From Bacillota bacterium (lineage in GTDB: Bacteria > Bacillota > Clostridia > Oscillospirales > Ruminococcaceae): a stretch of 64,000 nucleotides of DNA. The stretch is from NCBI GenBank assembly GCA_023433405.1, contig JAEZCT010000067.1:1-64000 (forward strand), read 5' to 3'. Shown here one piece after another: positions 41,420 to 51,100 of the stretch. Made by a program: the position numbers and the translations under genes. Each line of letters begins with the position of its first letter. The first letter of the stretch is position 1. The notes beneath the pieces are model-generated. The model ran no database searches and was not told the DNA's origin. It saw only the letters and a list, made by a program, of their open reading frames with translations.

Positions 41420-42144
41420 GCGCGGTTCACCGCCCTTTCAAACACCTCTTCCAGATTTTGCGCACCGTATTTTTCCTTTAGCTCCTCCGGTCTGCCGCAC
41501 TCCAACAGTACCCCGTCGTTGATGATGCCCACCCGGGAGGAGATAAACTCAATCTCCAGCATATTATGGGAGGTGACGAGAATGGACATGCCCTCATCCG
41601 CCAGGGCTTTTAACATGCGGCGAATCTCCAGCGCGTTGATAATATCCAGCCCGCTGGTGGGCTCGTCCAAAATAGCGAGCCTTGGGTTTGACATGACGGC
41701 GCGGGAAAGCAGCAGCTTGCGTATCATGCCCCGGCTGTAGGTGTTTATTTTATCCTGCAGCCGCTCGCCCAGCCCGCAGATTTCTACGGCGCGGGCGGTC
41801 ATCGCGTCCCGCTCTGCCCGGGTTTTGGCAAACAGCGCGGCCATAAAGCTTAAGTACCGCGAGCCCGTCATACTTTTGTAAGCACCCGCCTCATCGGGCA
41901 GGTAGGTGATGTCACGGCGAACCTCAGCCGGGTTACTGGTTACGCTGACGCCGTTTATCCGCGCATCGCCGGAGGAAGGGGTAATAAGCGTGGCAATGAC
42001 GCGGATGGTGGAGGTTTTGCCCGCGCCGTTGGGGCCGATCAGGGCAAAAATTTCACCCTGCCCCACCGAAAAGCTTACCCCCTTAACCGCTTGCTTTTTC
42101 CCATAGTTTTTACACAGGTTGTCCACAACAAGGGTGTCGGACAT
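41416..42144 (-). CDS. ABC transporter ATP-binding protein (NatA-like)
   Basis: A 242-residue ATPase that pairs with the downstream permease. Walker A GPNGAGKTSTI, a signature-like YSRGMIRKLLLSRAV in place of the canonical LSGGQ, Walker B LAILDEPTSGLD, and the switch His in VTSHNM are visible. The SRGM signature is the usual variant in CcmA/NatA-type importer-like ATPases of ABC-2 exporters. The chosen start, MSDTLVV, is twelve bases after AAAGGA; two closer upstream ATGs abut that site. Confidence 0.92.
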   Translation of the reverse strand: MSDTLVVDNLCKNYGKKQAVKGVSFSVGQGEIFALIGPNGAGKTSTIRVIATLITPSSGDARINGVSVTSNPAEVRRDITYLPDEAGAYKSMTGSRYLSFMAALFAKTRAERDAMTARAVEICGLGERLQDKINTYSRGMIRKLLLSRAVMSNPRLAILDEPTSGLDIINALEIRRMLKALADEGMSILVTSHNMLEIEFISSRVGIINDGVLLECGRPEELKEKYGAQNLEEVFERAVNRA

Positions 42145-42303
42145 AATTGTCATCATTCCTTTCTTAGGTCCGGCAGATAAGCCGGATGGAGGAAAATTTA
42201 CATTTTGTCGCTTGACTGCGCTGCTTACAGGTTATACTATAATGTGTGTTCGCGCAATGAAATTATTGCCTGTTTCTGTCGTTTATTTTTTACTGGTGTA
42301 TAC

Positions 42304-42648
42304 GATAATCGAGTATACCCCGTAACCTCAGCACCAAAATAGCCTTGTGTGGCTGGTGTGAGAAAAAAGGAAGAACTACAGACCAGGGCGAAAAGCAAGG
42401 GCAAAATACGGGGAGCAACAGGATTTTGCCGAAGGTGCTTTGTCGAAAAAGCTTTACTTCGTTTGTCCTTTCTTTGAGTTGGGTGCAGGGTGTTCCTGCT
42501 TCGCTTTTGCTTACTTTTCTCGAACAAGAAAAGTAAGCCGCTTGTCGGCGCGGGAGCCGACGTTCCTACAACTTGATGATAGTTCCCTAAAAGCCGACCG
42601 ATTCACGAAGTTTATAAGGTGGGTTTTTGGAAACTCCGGTAAACCATA
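42304..42648 (-). repeat. Dispersed ~350-bp repeat, copy R4 (inverted)
   Basis: The most diverged copy (for example GGCTGGTGTGAG for GGCAGGTGTGGG), lacking the nested insert. It fills most of the space between two oppositely oriented ABC ATPase genes. The remaining bases on either side (42145-42303 and 42649-42830) show only an AT-rich stretch and no gene. Confidence 0.85.
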
Positions 42649-42830
42649 CAGCAGTCGCGACAGACAAAGGGCTTATACGATGATATTATAGCATGCTTAA
42701 CGCTACAAATTAAGTATTTGCTGTTAATAATTTGGCCTGAATTTTATCCGGGAAAGCAGGGAGCCGGAAGCAGCCCCTCATGGAGCTTCGGGCGGTTCTG
42801 CGCAAAAACAGAGAGGGAAAAGGACGCGTT

Positions 42831-43538
42831 ATGGAGACAGAAAGGCTGATTGAAATCAGGGATGTGTACAAGATATACAATCCCGGAGAAAACGAGGTGC
42901 GCGCGCTTGACGGCGTGAATCTCACCATCCACACCGGCGAGTTTGTCGCGATTATCGGGCAATCGGGCTCGGGCAAAAGCACGCTGATGAATATGCTGGG
43001 ATGCTTGGACGTACCCTCCTCCGGGGAGTACTTTCTGGCGGGCAAGGATGTATCCAAAATGACTGACGATGAGCTGTCCGACATCCGAAACGAGCAGATC
43101 GGCTTTATCTTCCAGGGCTTTAACCTCATCCAAAGCCTTGACGCCATGGAGAACGTCGAGCTGCCGTTAATCTACCGCGGGCTGTCAAAGGATGACCGCC
43201 ACAGGGTTTCGCAGGACTCACTGGGGCGTGTGGGGCTGTTAAACCGTATGCACCACAAGCCCACCCAGCTTTCCGGCGGCCAGCAGCAGCGTGTGGCAAT
43301 AGCCCGCGCCATTGCGGCGCGCCCGCCCATTATTCTTGCCGACGAGCCTACCGGCAACCTCGACTCCAAGTCCGGCGTAGATGTAATGCGTATCCTGCGG
43401 GAGCTGCACGCCGAGGGTCGCACCATTATCCTGATCACACATGACAACAAGATTGCGGACACCGCAGAGCGCATTGTACGCATTATGGACGGCAAAATAA
43501 GCGAGGATTTTAGAAACGAAAACTACGTTGCGAACTGA
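42831..43538 (+). CDS. ABC transporter ATP-binding protein (MacB/LolD type), orphan
   Basis: A 235-residue ATPase: Walker A GQSGSGKSTLMNMLGCLD, Q-loop FQGFNL, signature LSGGQQQRVAIARAI, Walker B IILADEPTGNLDSKSG, and the switch His in LITHD. It belongs to the MacB/LolD/FtsE-like group that works with FtsX-fold permeases. No such permease gene follows; the next gene is spmB on the other strand. It is therefore an orphan ATPase or a remnant of a larger transporter operon. AAAAGGA lies seven bases before the ATG. Confidence 0.88.
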   Translation: METERLIEIRDVYKIYNPGENEVRALDGVNLTIHTGEFVAIIGQSGSGKSTLMNMLGCLDVPSSGEYFLAGKDVSKMTDDELSDIRNEQIGFIFQGFNLIQSLDAMENVELPLIYRGLSKDDRHRVSQDSLGRVGLLNRMHHKPTQLSGGQQQRVAIARAIAARPPIILADEPTGNLDSKSGVDVMRILRELHAEGRTIILITHDNKIADTAERIVRIMDGKISEDFRNENYVAN

Positions 43539-43685
43539 TTGCCACAGCCGCGTTCACAAGGCAAAACCTCCCCTTATCCTATTATTTTATTAAAAGTAAA
43601 GGGAAAAAGGGGCTTTAGTCTTGCATGGATGCATTCACGCAAAACGGTGAAAATGAAATTAGCAAAAACCAGTATAAAACCCCTA

Positions 43686-44207
43686 TTAAACGGGGAAGAA
43701 TATTTTAACAAGAAGGGTACTCATAATAAAGCCGGCACAGTCTCCTGCCAGCGCGCATCCCACGGTATAGCGCGTCTTGCTAATGTTGGCGGCACCAAAG
43801 TAAACGGCAATGGTGTAAAAGGTGGTTTCCGTAGAGCCCATCATCACGCTTGCCACCCGTCCCGCCAAGCTGTCGGGGCCGTTGCTTTTTAAAATATCCT
43901 GTACAATCGCAAGCGCCCCGCTGCCTGAGATGGGGCGAAGCAGCACAAGGGGGACCACCTCCTTAGGCATACCCAGCAGGTTTGCCCCGGGCTCGGCGGC
44001 GTTTGTCAGCACATCCAGCGCGCCGCTTGCGCGGAACATTCCGATTGCGGTAAATATGGCTATTAGTGCAGGCAGGATATTGATGGTAGTCTCCACCCCC
44101 TCCTTGGCGCCTTTTACAAACTCGCCGAACACATCCACCTCCCGATAGATGCCAAACAGAAAGATAGCCGCAATGGTTACAGGGATTACGAGTGCGGTTA
44201 GGTTCAT
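43686..44207 (-). CDS. spmB: Spore maturation protein B
   Basis: A 173-residue integral membrane protein of the nucleoside-recognition (Gate) family. The conserved segments are INILPALIAIFTAIGMFRASGALD, PLVLLRPISGSGALAIV and MMGSTETTFYTIAVYFGA. SpmB acts with SpmA in spore core dehydration and heat resistance. The gene lies 30 nt after spmA in the same orientation, ending near the convergent ABC gene. Confidence 0.95.
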   Translation of the reverse strand: MNLTALVIPVTIAAIFLFGIYREVDVFGEFVKGAKEGVETTINILPALIAIFTAIGMFRASGALDVLTNAAEPGANLLGMPKEVVPLVLLRPISGSGALAIVQDILKSNGPDSLAGRVASVMMGSTETTFYTIAVYFGAANISKTRYTVGCALAGDCAGFIMSTLLVKIFFPV

Positions 44208-44237
44208 AGGCGCCGCCTTTCATTTATCACATGAGGC

Positions 44238-44849
44238 TCAGCTTTTCTTTTCCGGTCTTCCCTTTTTTCGCTCCCCCTTTGCAGCGCCGATTACAATCGT
44301 CAGCCCCACCGCGCACAGGATGGATGTCGCGGAGGAGAGCCACACACAGGGCAGGATGTCCATGGGTGAGCTTGCCCCATATTCCAGCCGCAGGGTTGCG
44401 ACCGTGGTGGGGATGAGTGTCATCGACGCGGTGTTGAGAACGACGAACAGAATCATTGGGTGTGGCGGGCTTTTTTCACTTCCCAGCTCAACCGATAGCT
44501 CCTTTACCGCAAGGATGCCCAGTGGGGTTGCGGCGTTGCCAAGACCCAAAAGGTTTGCCGCAATATTCATGGTTATAGCCTGCGCGGCCTTGCCGTGAGG
44601 ATCCACCCCGCGAAACAGGCGCTTGGTAACCGGGGTAAGCAGGCGGCAAAACCGCTCGGTGAGCCCCGCGGCCTGTGCCACCCGCATAACCCCGCTCCAC
44701 AGGCACATGCCCCCTAGCAAGGTGATGGAAAGCTGCACCGCCTCAATGCCGCCGTGAATCGCGGCGCTGGATACCTGTTCCGCCCTGCCGTTAATGACGC
44801 CCAACACCACCGAAAGAGCAATCATTGCCGTGATTATCCAAGTCATCAT
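44238..44849 (-). CDS. spmA: Spore maturation protein A
   Basis: A 203-residue membrane protein of the same Gate family as SpmB, with IHGGIEAVQLSITLLGGMCLWSGVMRVA, MNIAANLLGLGNAATPLG and LFVVLNTASMTLIPTTVATLR. Mother-cell expression under sigma-E is usual for this pair. AGGAGG lies ten bases upstream of the chosen ATG; the next ATG upstream overlaps it. Confidence 0.95.
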   Translation of the reverse strand: MMTWIITAMIALSVVLGVINGRAEQVSSAAIHGGIEAVQLSITLLGGMCLWSGVMRVAQAAGLTERFCRLLTPVTKRLFRGVDPHGKAAQAITMNIAANLLGLGNAATPLGILAVKELSVELGSEKSPPHPMILFVVLNTASMTLIPTTVATLRLEYGASSPMDILPCVWLSSATSILCAVGLTIVIGAAKGERKKGRPEKKS

Positions 44850-44858
44850 GTCCTTCAT

Positions 44859-45357
44859 TCCTCCTAAAAACGGGTATGCAATAATAAATGCATAAATAGT
44901 TAAGCAAAAACACGGGTTGTGGGAATAATGCAGGTTTTGGGCGCGAATATAAAACGCGGTTCTTTTCCCCTAAGCGAGAGTGAAATACTCCCCCGGCTGA
45001 TACGTTTTTTTTATTTATTTTTTAGTGTTATGTGCATTGCTGGTGATTAAAACCATGCAAATAACATTATTTAGGACAAATTTAGCTGTAAAATGTTATT
45101 TTTTTCCACATTTCATGCAGTTTTTTGTGTCAAAATAATTATAATAATAAATTTTTGCATTGCTTTTTTTACCTGTAATTAAGCGGTACTTATGGGTATA
45201 TAAAAGCGAAAAGACCACAATTCTTCTAAGGATAAAACGTTTTATCGTATTGAACGATTGTAATAAAATAAAACGTGAAAAGTTAACTAAAAATTGCATA
45301 AATATCGGTTATTTACAATTGTTTAACAAAATGTTTTAAAAATACCCCTTCTAGTAT
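44859..45357. other. AT-rich intergenic region upstream of abrB-type gene
   Basis: About 500 bases, markedly AT-rich, with no plausible gene. It contains a perfect 16-bp palindrome GATAAAACGTTTTATC (45231-45246) and runs of A and T suggestive of curved DNA. It serves two divergent promoters (spmA leftward, abrB-type gene rightward). Confidence 0.6.
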
Positions 45358-45386
45358 TTGACATTTTGCGTGTTTTGTAGTATATT
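45358..45386 (+). promoter_or_regulatory. Promoter of the AbrB-type gene
   Basis: TTGACA (45358-45363), a 17-nt spacer and TATATT (45381-45386). Confidence 0.85.
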
Positions 45387-45450
45387 ATGAGTGTGGACAG
45401 AAAGAAAAGAGACAAGAAGAAAGAACTAGAAAAATATGGAGGTACAAACA

Positions 45451-45702
45451 TTGAAATCGACAGGTATTGTAAGGAAAGTTGACGAGCTGGGACGCATTGT
45501 TCTCCCCATTGAACTTCGCCGCACCCTGAACATCAACGAAAAGGACTCGCTTGAAATCTATGTGGAGGGCAACCAGGTTATTCTTAAGAAGTATGAACCT
45601 TCTTGCATCTTCTGCGGCGATGCCAGCAACGTTACCACCTTTGGCGGCAAGAACATTTGCCAGAGCTGCTTAAAGGAACTGGCGAGCTTTAGCAACAGAT
45701 AG
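45451..45702 (+). CDS. AbrB-type transition-state regulator with zinc-ribbon-like tail
   Basis: An 83-residue DNA-binding regulator. The N-terminal swapped-hairpin domain, KSTGIVRKVDELGRIVLPIELRRTL, is almost identical to Bacillus AbrB. The C-terminus instead carries CIFCG…CQSC, a probable zinc-binding pair common in clostridial members. AbrB proteins repress stationary-phase and sporulation genes during growth. I favour the TTG at 45451, eight bases after GGAGG, which gives the standard MKSTGIVRK start; an ATG at 45436 lies within that ribosome site. It lies among sporulation genes. Confidence 0.92.
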   Translation: MKSTGIVRKVDELGRIVLPIELRRTLNINEKDSLEIYVEGNQVILKKYEPSCIFCGDASNVTTFGGKNICQSCLKELASFSNR

Positions 45703-45848
45703 TTTTTCAAGGGTCCATAGCGGCGCGCGGTTGCGGCCGCAAATAAAGGGCGCGCGCGGCATTTTCTCTGCTGCGCGTGTTTTTTGTTTTGGCAGAGCGA
45801 TATCCGCCGCTATTTATACGAAATAAGTGTATTTTTTTAAATTACCTA

Positions 45849-45877
45849 TTGACAACCCACCCGTTTTCCTGTAAACT
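45849..45877 (+). promoter_or_regulatory. Promoter with no downstream gene
   Basis: TTGACA (45849-45854), a 17-nt spacer and TAAACT (45872-45877) form a good sigma-A promoter reading right into a stretch without a convincing coding region. Confidence 0.6.
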
Positions 45878-45883
45878 AAGCAC

Positions 45884-46137
45884 AGAGTTAGCTAAAGCTA
45901 ACCGTTGCGCATGATACACACTCGTTTCATCATTCCTGTTACAGTTTTCTGCAAGCCTGGTATGGGCTGCGGCACAAACTTTATACCGCATTCCGCGCCT
46001 TGTTCCGAGAACAGCAATTACCCATATCTTTATTACCTTGCTAACCTCACTCCACATACAACATACATTTCTAGCCGCAGAGGTTCATCCTCAAAACGCA
46101 GCCGTTTGCCGCAAATTGCGGCAAACGGCTGCGTTTT
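45884..46137 (+). ncRNA. Candidate small RNA
   Basis: The interval runs from a predicted start site to a strong terminator, about 250 nt, and contains a perfect hairpin GTTAGCTAAAGCTAAC near 45888. A 105-codon frame beginning at 45905 runs through the terminator and has no ribosome site, so a non-coding transcript seems more likely. This is inferred only from the promoter-terminator pair. Confidence 0.4.
46093..46137. terminator. Strong bidirectional terminator
   Basis: 22 bases at 46093-46114 pair perfectly with 46116-46137 (core GCAGCCGTTTGCCGC), with AAAA and TTTT at the two ends. It would end the leftward collagen-like gene and any rightward transcript from 45884. Confidence 0.88.
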
Positions 46138-46191
46138 ATCTTGGACTGTGCGAATCATGCACTATGCTTCGCTTATTTTGAACACGATTTA

Positions 46192-47829
46192 TTATACGAT
46201 GGTAAGCCCCGCGCCCAGATAAGCCGTTACTATTGTTGCAATATCGATACCCGCTGTAACAGCCGCAGAAAATACCATGAGCAGTCGGGTGCCCGCCGCG
46301 ACGGGGATGGAAAGACCGGTTGTGAGGCCGCTTGCAGTAGCGCCAATGGCAAGGATACCGGTAAAGGCGGGTGTTAAAGTTACCAGCGCACCTGGGATTG
46401 GGGTAAAGGTATCATCCGGTGTGGTTGAGCTGTAGATTTGTGCCGTGATGGTAACTGTAGAGCCTACTATCGCCAATGCCGCCGCCAGGCTGATATACCC
46501 TGCAATATCCGTAATAGTACCGTCACGCGGGACAGAGAACGCATGGCCTGACAGACCGGTAAGGTCAAGTTGACCCGCAACAGGAGTTGCGCCGCCATTT
46601 GAACCGAATCCCATAAAGGAATACACGCCCGCTAAGCCGCCTAATACCGTCGTAAGGGTAGCAACTTCACCAGAGCCAAAGGGGATAATCGCGCCCGCAG
46701 CGGCTGGGCCGGTGTCACCGGTTGGGCCGGTTGGGCCGGTATCTCCGGTAGGACCGATAGGGCCGGTATCCCCGGTAGGACCGATAGGGCCGGTATCTCC
46801 GGTAGGACCGATGGGGCCGGTATCCCCGGTAGGACCGATGGGGCCGGTATCTCCGGTAGGACCGGTGGGGCCGGTATCTCCGGTAGGACCGGTGGGGCCG
46901 GTATCTCCGGTAGGGCCGGTGGGGCCGGTATCTCCGGTAGGGCCGGTGACGAATATAGTGTTTTCAATATCCACGGTAGCTGAACCAGGGGCTACAGTAA
47001 TTAGCAAAGTGCTGGATGTGAAGGTCAAGGTCTCACCAAACCCAACTACAGCACTGCCAGTTGGACCGACGACATTAAATAATGCGTCTCCCGGTGCAAA
47101 CGTACCCGTAGCTCCAGTTTCGCCGGTCGGGCCAGTTGGTCCCGTCGGGCCAGTTGGACCCGTTGGGCCGGTTGGTCCCGTTGGGCCGGTTGGTCCCGTC
47201 GGGCCGGTGGGACCCAATAATCCGGTCGCACCAGTAGGACCGGTGTCGCCGGTTGAACCAGTGTCACCCGTTGGACCGGTTGGACCCAATAATCCGGTCG
47301 GCCCTGTTGGACCGATTAGTCCGGTCGGACCCGTTGCTCCGGTCGGTCCCGTTGGCCCTGTCGGTCCCGTTGGCCCTGTCGGTCCCGTTGGGCCGGTTGG
47401 ACCCGTTGGGCCGGTTGGACCGGTCGGTCCCGTTGGGCCGAGTAGTCCTGTTGGACCGGTCGGGCCCGTCGGGCCTCCCGCAGGACCTGCAGGGCCGGTT
47501 GGGCCGGTTGGCCCCGGTCGGCCGGGAAGCCCCGGAAACCCCGGATAGCCTTGCGGTCCCTGTGGTCCGGGAGGGCCCGGAACACCCTGCGGGCCGGTTG
47601 GGCCTACGCGGCAGCAGGGGTTGCACCGGTTGCAGCACCCGTTTTGTCTGCCCGCGTTTTGCTGAAAACCCAATACCTGTGCACCGTTTTGATTTCCATT
47701 ATTGTTCTGCACGGGGCCATAGCGGCGCGCAGCGTAAGCGTTTTGACTTGAGTTGGCATTGTTCGCCTGCTGAGCGTTATTCCCAGCATTGTCTCCCTGC
47801 GAACCGGGAGAAAACGGATTTCCTCTCAT
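46192..47829 (-). CDS. Collagen-like (GPT-repeat) exosporium/spore-surface protein, BclA-like
   Basis: 545 residues. After an Asn/Gln-rich N-terminus (about 1-60) with a Cys-rich CCNRCNPCCR segment comes a long Gly-X-Y region, mostly Gly-Pro-Thr. It is interrupted by a short non-collagenous segment (about 260-295, FNVVGPTGSAVVGFGETL) and resumes with 9-residue units of the GPTGPTGDT and GPIGPTGDT type. A globular C-terminal domain (about 390-545) resembles the trimerising BclA-type domain of exosporium filaments. Thr in the third position is a typical glycosylation site. AAGGAGT lies seven bases before the ATG. The repeat DNA (27-bp units) is prone to length change. Confidence 0.9.
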   Translation of the reverse strand: MRGNPFSPGSQGDNAGNNAQQANNANSSQNAYAARRYGPVQNNNGNQNGAQVLGFQQNAGRQNGCCNRCNPCCRVGPTGPQGVPGPPGPQGPQGYPGFPGLPGRPGPTGPTGPAGPAGGPTGPTGPTGLLGPTGPTGPTGPTGPTGPTGPTGPTGPTGPTGPTGATGPTGLIGPTGPTGLLGPTGPTGDTGSTGDTGPTGATGLLGPTGPTGPTGPTGPTGPTGPTGPTGPTGPTGETGATGTFAPGDALFNVVGPTGSAVVGFGETLTFTSSTLLITVAPGSATVDIENTIFVTGPTGDTGPTGPTGDTGPTGPTGDTGPTGPTGDTGPIGPTGDTGPIGPTGDTGPIGPTGDTGPIGPTGDTGPTGPTGDTGPAAAGAIIPFGSGEVATLTTVLGGLAGVYSFMGFGSNGGATPVAGQLDLTGLSGHAFSVPRDGTITDIAGYISLAAALAIVGSTVTITAQIYSSTTPDDTFTPIPGALVTLTPAFTGILAIGATASGLTTGLSIPVAAGTRLLMVFSAAVTAGIDIATIVTAYLGAGLTIV

Positions 47830-47876
47830 GTGTATTACTCCTTCATTAATGACTTGCCTGACACCCTCGTCTATAC

Positions 47877-47904
47877 CATAGTATGAAGGGTAAATCCAAA
47901 GGGT
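47877..47904 (-). promoter_or_regulatory. Candidate sigma-K-type promoter of the collagen-like gene
   Basis: On the minus strand AC (47903-47904), 17 nt, then CATACTATG (47877-47885) approximates the late mother-cell pattern AC-N16/17-CATANNNTA with the last base off. It fits the expected late mother-cell timing of an exosporium protein. Confidence 0.45.
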
Positions 47905-47990
47905 TAAGCCTTTTTTCATTTTAAGGGCAAAAAGGGCGGAAGTTTTTTCAAATAGTCGAAAAACCTTTCGCCGTCACTTGTATGATAGTA

Positions 47991-48093
47991 ATACTATTCT
48001 CCGATAAAAGTGTTGATAAAAATCCGCGTCAAAATCCATAAATTAAAGATTTTGACGCGGATTTTTATACACTTTTTAATTGGATAATAGTAT
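47991..48093. repeat. ATACTA palindromic element M4
   Basis: A 103-bp element with both ends of the TCCGATAAAAG type. Its centre, AAAAATCCGCGTCAAAATC with GATTTTGACGCGGATTTTT, is a near-perfect hairpin. It abuts the terminator of the fusion gene. Confidence 0.82.
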
Positions 48094-48133
48094 AAAAAAG
48101 CCGTGATACCGTTTGCAGACGGTATCACGGCTT
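48094..48133 (-). terminator. Terminator of the nifS-thiI-fusion operon
   Basis: AAGCCGTGATACCGT (48099-48113) pairs perfectly with ACGGTATCACGGCTT (48119-48133); on the minus strand TTTTTT follows. Confidence 0.87.
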
Positions 48134-48187
48134 ATCATTGGGCTTCATTCAAAGACAATTCTCAAGGCGGCAGCTGACCATAGCGCA

Positions 48188-51100
48188 TTATTTCACAATC
48201 GCGCCCGTATAGTAATGCTCAAGAATTTGGATATAATCCCAGTTCTCATTGCGGGCGTAGCCATCCGCGCCCATCTGGCTCATTCCCACTCCGTGACCGT
48301 AGCCGTAGCTTGTAAAGGTAAAGGAGCCGCCGCTGTACTCTACATCAAACTTAGTGGAGCGCAGGTCATACACGCCGTTGTTTACCAATACCTTTTCGCG
48401 TACCACGCGTGCGGTGGTAGAAATGCCGCCAAGGGACATCTTATTGTTATAGCCGCCGCTGGTATAGCTTTGTATCTCAAACCAGCCGGAGGGGTCGCCT
48501 TCCGGTTCCCGCCCGAAGCAGCTTAAAATCTTTTCTCTAACATAGCTTTCGCTGCGTGTAATGCTGCGCTGGTAGCCCGAAGCCTTATAATCATAAGCGC
48601 TCTCCACGCTCACCAGGTGGGAATAGGCGCCGCCCCATACATCCTTGGAGGAATTGGTGGCATCCGCCGCTATCGCAAAGTAGGGGGTGTAGGCTACCTT
48701 GTTGTTGACATATACAAGCTCATCCAATACCGCGGCAACGGCGTTTTTAATCTTGGTGGTGGGGGTGCGAAGACCCACCGTCGGGGTGCTGCCGCTGTTC
48801 AAGGTGCTGACGATATAGCTGTGCGCGGCCACTGCCTGTGCCTTAAGCGCCTCGGTAGCGATGGTATCGTTCATCTCATTGGCAACCACCTTGCACAGGA
48901 TGGTATAGGCATCGTCGGTGACATAGCTGCCCCCCGCGTAAACCGTCAGCTTGTCGGAGGTGCTGCCCAGCACCTCGCTGCTGGTTTGCCCTTCATTCCA
49001 GAGGTCCTCATCGTCGCTGATGATAACCTCCTGCCAGGTGGAGGAGGTTGCCTTGGAGGAGCTGCTGGTTGCCTTGGAAGAGCTGGGTGCCTTGGAGGAG
49101 GAGCTGGGCTCCTCCTCGGAGGATTCCTCCTCAGACGATACGCTGGAGGCCTTGGAGGAGCTGGGCGCCTTAGAGGATGATGGCTCGGCGCTGCTGGAGG
49201 CCTTGGAGGAGCTTATATTGGAGGAGCCTTGCTCCGAAGAACTCGGCAGCTCAGACGATTCCTCCGAGCCTTGCTCAATGGAGGATTCTATGCTGGAATC
49301 CGGCCCGTCATCGGGCTGAGATTCCAGCGGCGGCGGGGTTTCGCCGTTGGGCAGCCCCTCCGCATCCAGGTCTAAATCAGGCTTTGTGCCGCCATACAGC
49401 TTGTACCATACATCGGGATACAGCGGCTGTGGGTTTTTAACGGCGGAAATCACATCCACCGATTCACTCTCGCCCTCCCGCACCTTGCGGGCCACCACAA
49501 CATACCTTGCGTCGTCAAACTCGTAGGTGCAGGTGGATAGGGTTAAAAATTCATCGTTTGCGTTTGCGTCCACACTGGTGTTAAGAATAGACCGCGCCTT
49601 CACCTGCTTAATAAAGTTCGTTACCTCGGTGTCGGTTTGCGGGTCGATAAATGAGGTATAGTCAAAGATACGTCCGTGAGAGGGGTTAACATTGGTAATG
49701 AACACCGACATCACCTTATAGCTTCCTTTGCCGTACACCGTGTTAAAGGTAATGACAGGATGTTTGCGGTAGTAGTCCAACTGGCTGTAGTTTATAAGCT
49801 CCCCAAACATCTGGCCGTCCTTCATGTTGTGGCCGTACACCACAATGTTGGTGCTGCTTTTTACATCCACTCGGCAGTCCACAAACGGAATGCCGTGGCG
49901 GTTATCCTGCCTTAAGAAGTTGCGGCGCAGGTAAAAGTCGTTATCCGCCGCTTGTACCACCGGGTACTTCAGCCCGGTTCCCGCAAGCTCTATAAAGCCC
50001 ATAACGTCAGAGTTTACGGCATAAAGCGATGCAAAATCATCTATGTAGTCGTCGGGGTAGCCCTCAGGTCGGCTTCCCGAGCCATACAGGGTATTAAGCT
50101 CGTCCACATGGCGTTGGTTTAAATAAGCGCTGCCGTAAAAATAGGCAAGGTAGCCAGCCGCAGCAAAAAAAACAATTGCCAGCAGCAAAGACAACAGCTT
50201 TAAAAATACGCGGGCTTTACTGTCTCCCTTTACAGGGAACATATTCTCCGCAAACCGCTTGCCTAAGTCCTTTTTCTTCTCCGGCTCGGGCGGGGGGGAC
50301 TCAGGGGGTCTGCCCTGAGACAGCCTGCGCGGCTTTCGTTCATCCTCCCCGGGCTGATCCGGTTCTCTTACCGGCAGCGCAAGCCGTTCGCCGCCGTACA
50401 TTTTCCTCGCCATTGCCGCGGCTTCCACATAGGTTTTGGTTTTTCCCGGGGTAAAGGGGCACATCTTTTCCCTGGCCTCCTCGGGACGGTCGAGATACAG
50501 TCTCACCATCTCAAGCGCAGTGACGGCAGCCTTTGCCCGAATCTCATCGCGCCCGTACTGCAGCGGGTCCAGCCGAAGTTGCTTTACCCAAACGCCCGAC
50601 TGGTCGCACATGGAGATATATACAAGCCCCACGGGCTTTCCGTTTTCATCCGTATTCGGTCCCGCCACGCCGGTAATGCCTACGCCAATATCGGCGGGCG
50701 CACCCTGCATAACCCCTGCCGCCATAGCTATGGCGGTCTCCTCGCTAACGGAGGTGTATTGCTCTATCAGCTTGGGGGAAACCCCCAGCTTATCGCGCTT
50801 GATATTGTCGGCATAGGCGGAAACGCCGAACTCAAATACCGCCGATGAGCCGGAAACCTCGGTAATCTTCTCAGAAAGAAGTCCGCCGGTGCAGGATTCC
50901 GCCGTGGCAATCTTCATGCCGCGCTTGCGCAGCCGGTTTACCACCATGCCCGCAAGGCTTTCGTTCTCACCGCCGAGAATATGGGTTGCAAGGGCGCCTG
51001 TCATAATGGCCTTTGCCGCGGCATCCGCCTGTGCAAGCGCTTCCGCCCGCCCGGGAGCCACCGCAAAGATGCGCATGGCAAGCTCGCCCGCATCCTCAAA

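Noticed and set aside
45319..45336. A TTGTTTAACAAA stretch before the AbrB-type promoter considered as a Rex site.
   Set aside because: The two half-sites abut with no 4-bp spacer and the right half is incomplete.
45905..46222. A 105-codon + strand frame between the AbrB-type and collagen-like genes.
   Set aside because: It reads straight through a strong terminator into the end of the opposite gene, has no ribosome site and resembles nothing known.
46712..47548. Long + strand frame opposite the collagen-like gene, itself rich in Gly-Pro-Val.
   Set aside because: It is the complement of the GPT-repeat gene; it has no ribosome site or terminus of its own, while the minus-strand frame has both plus recognisable end domains.
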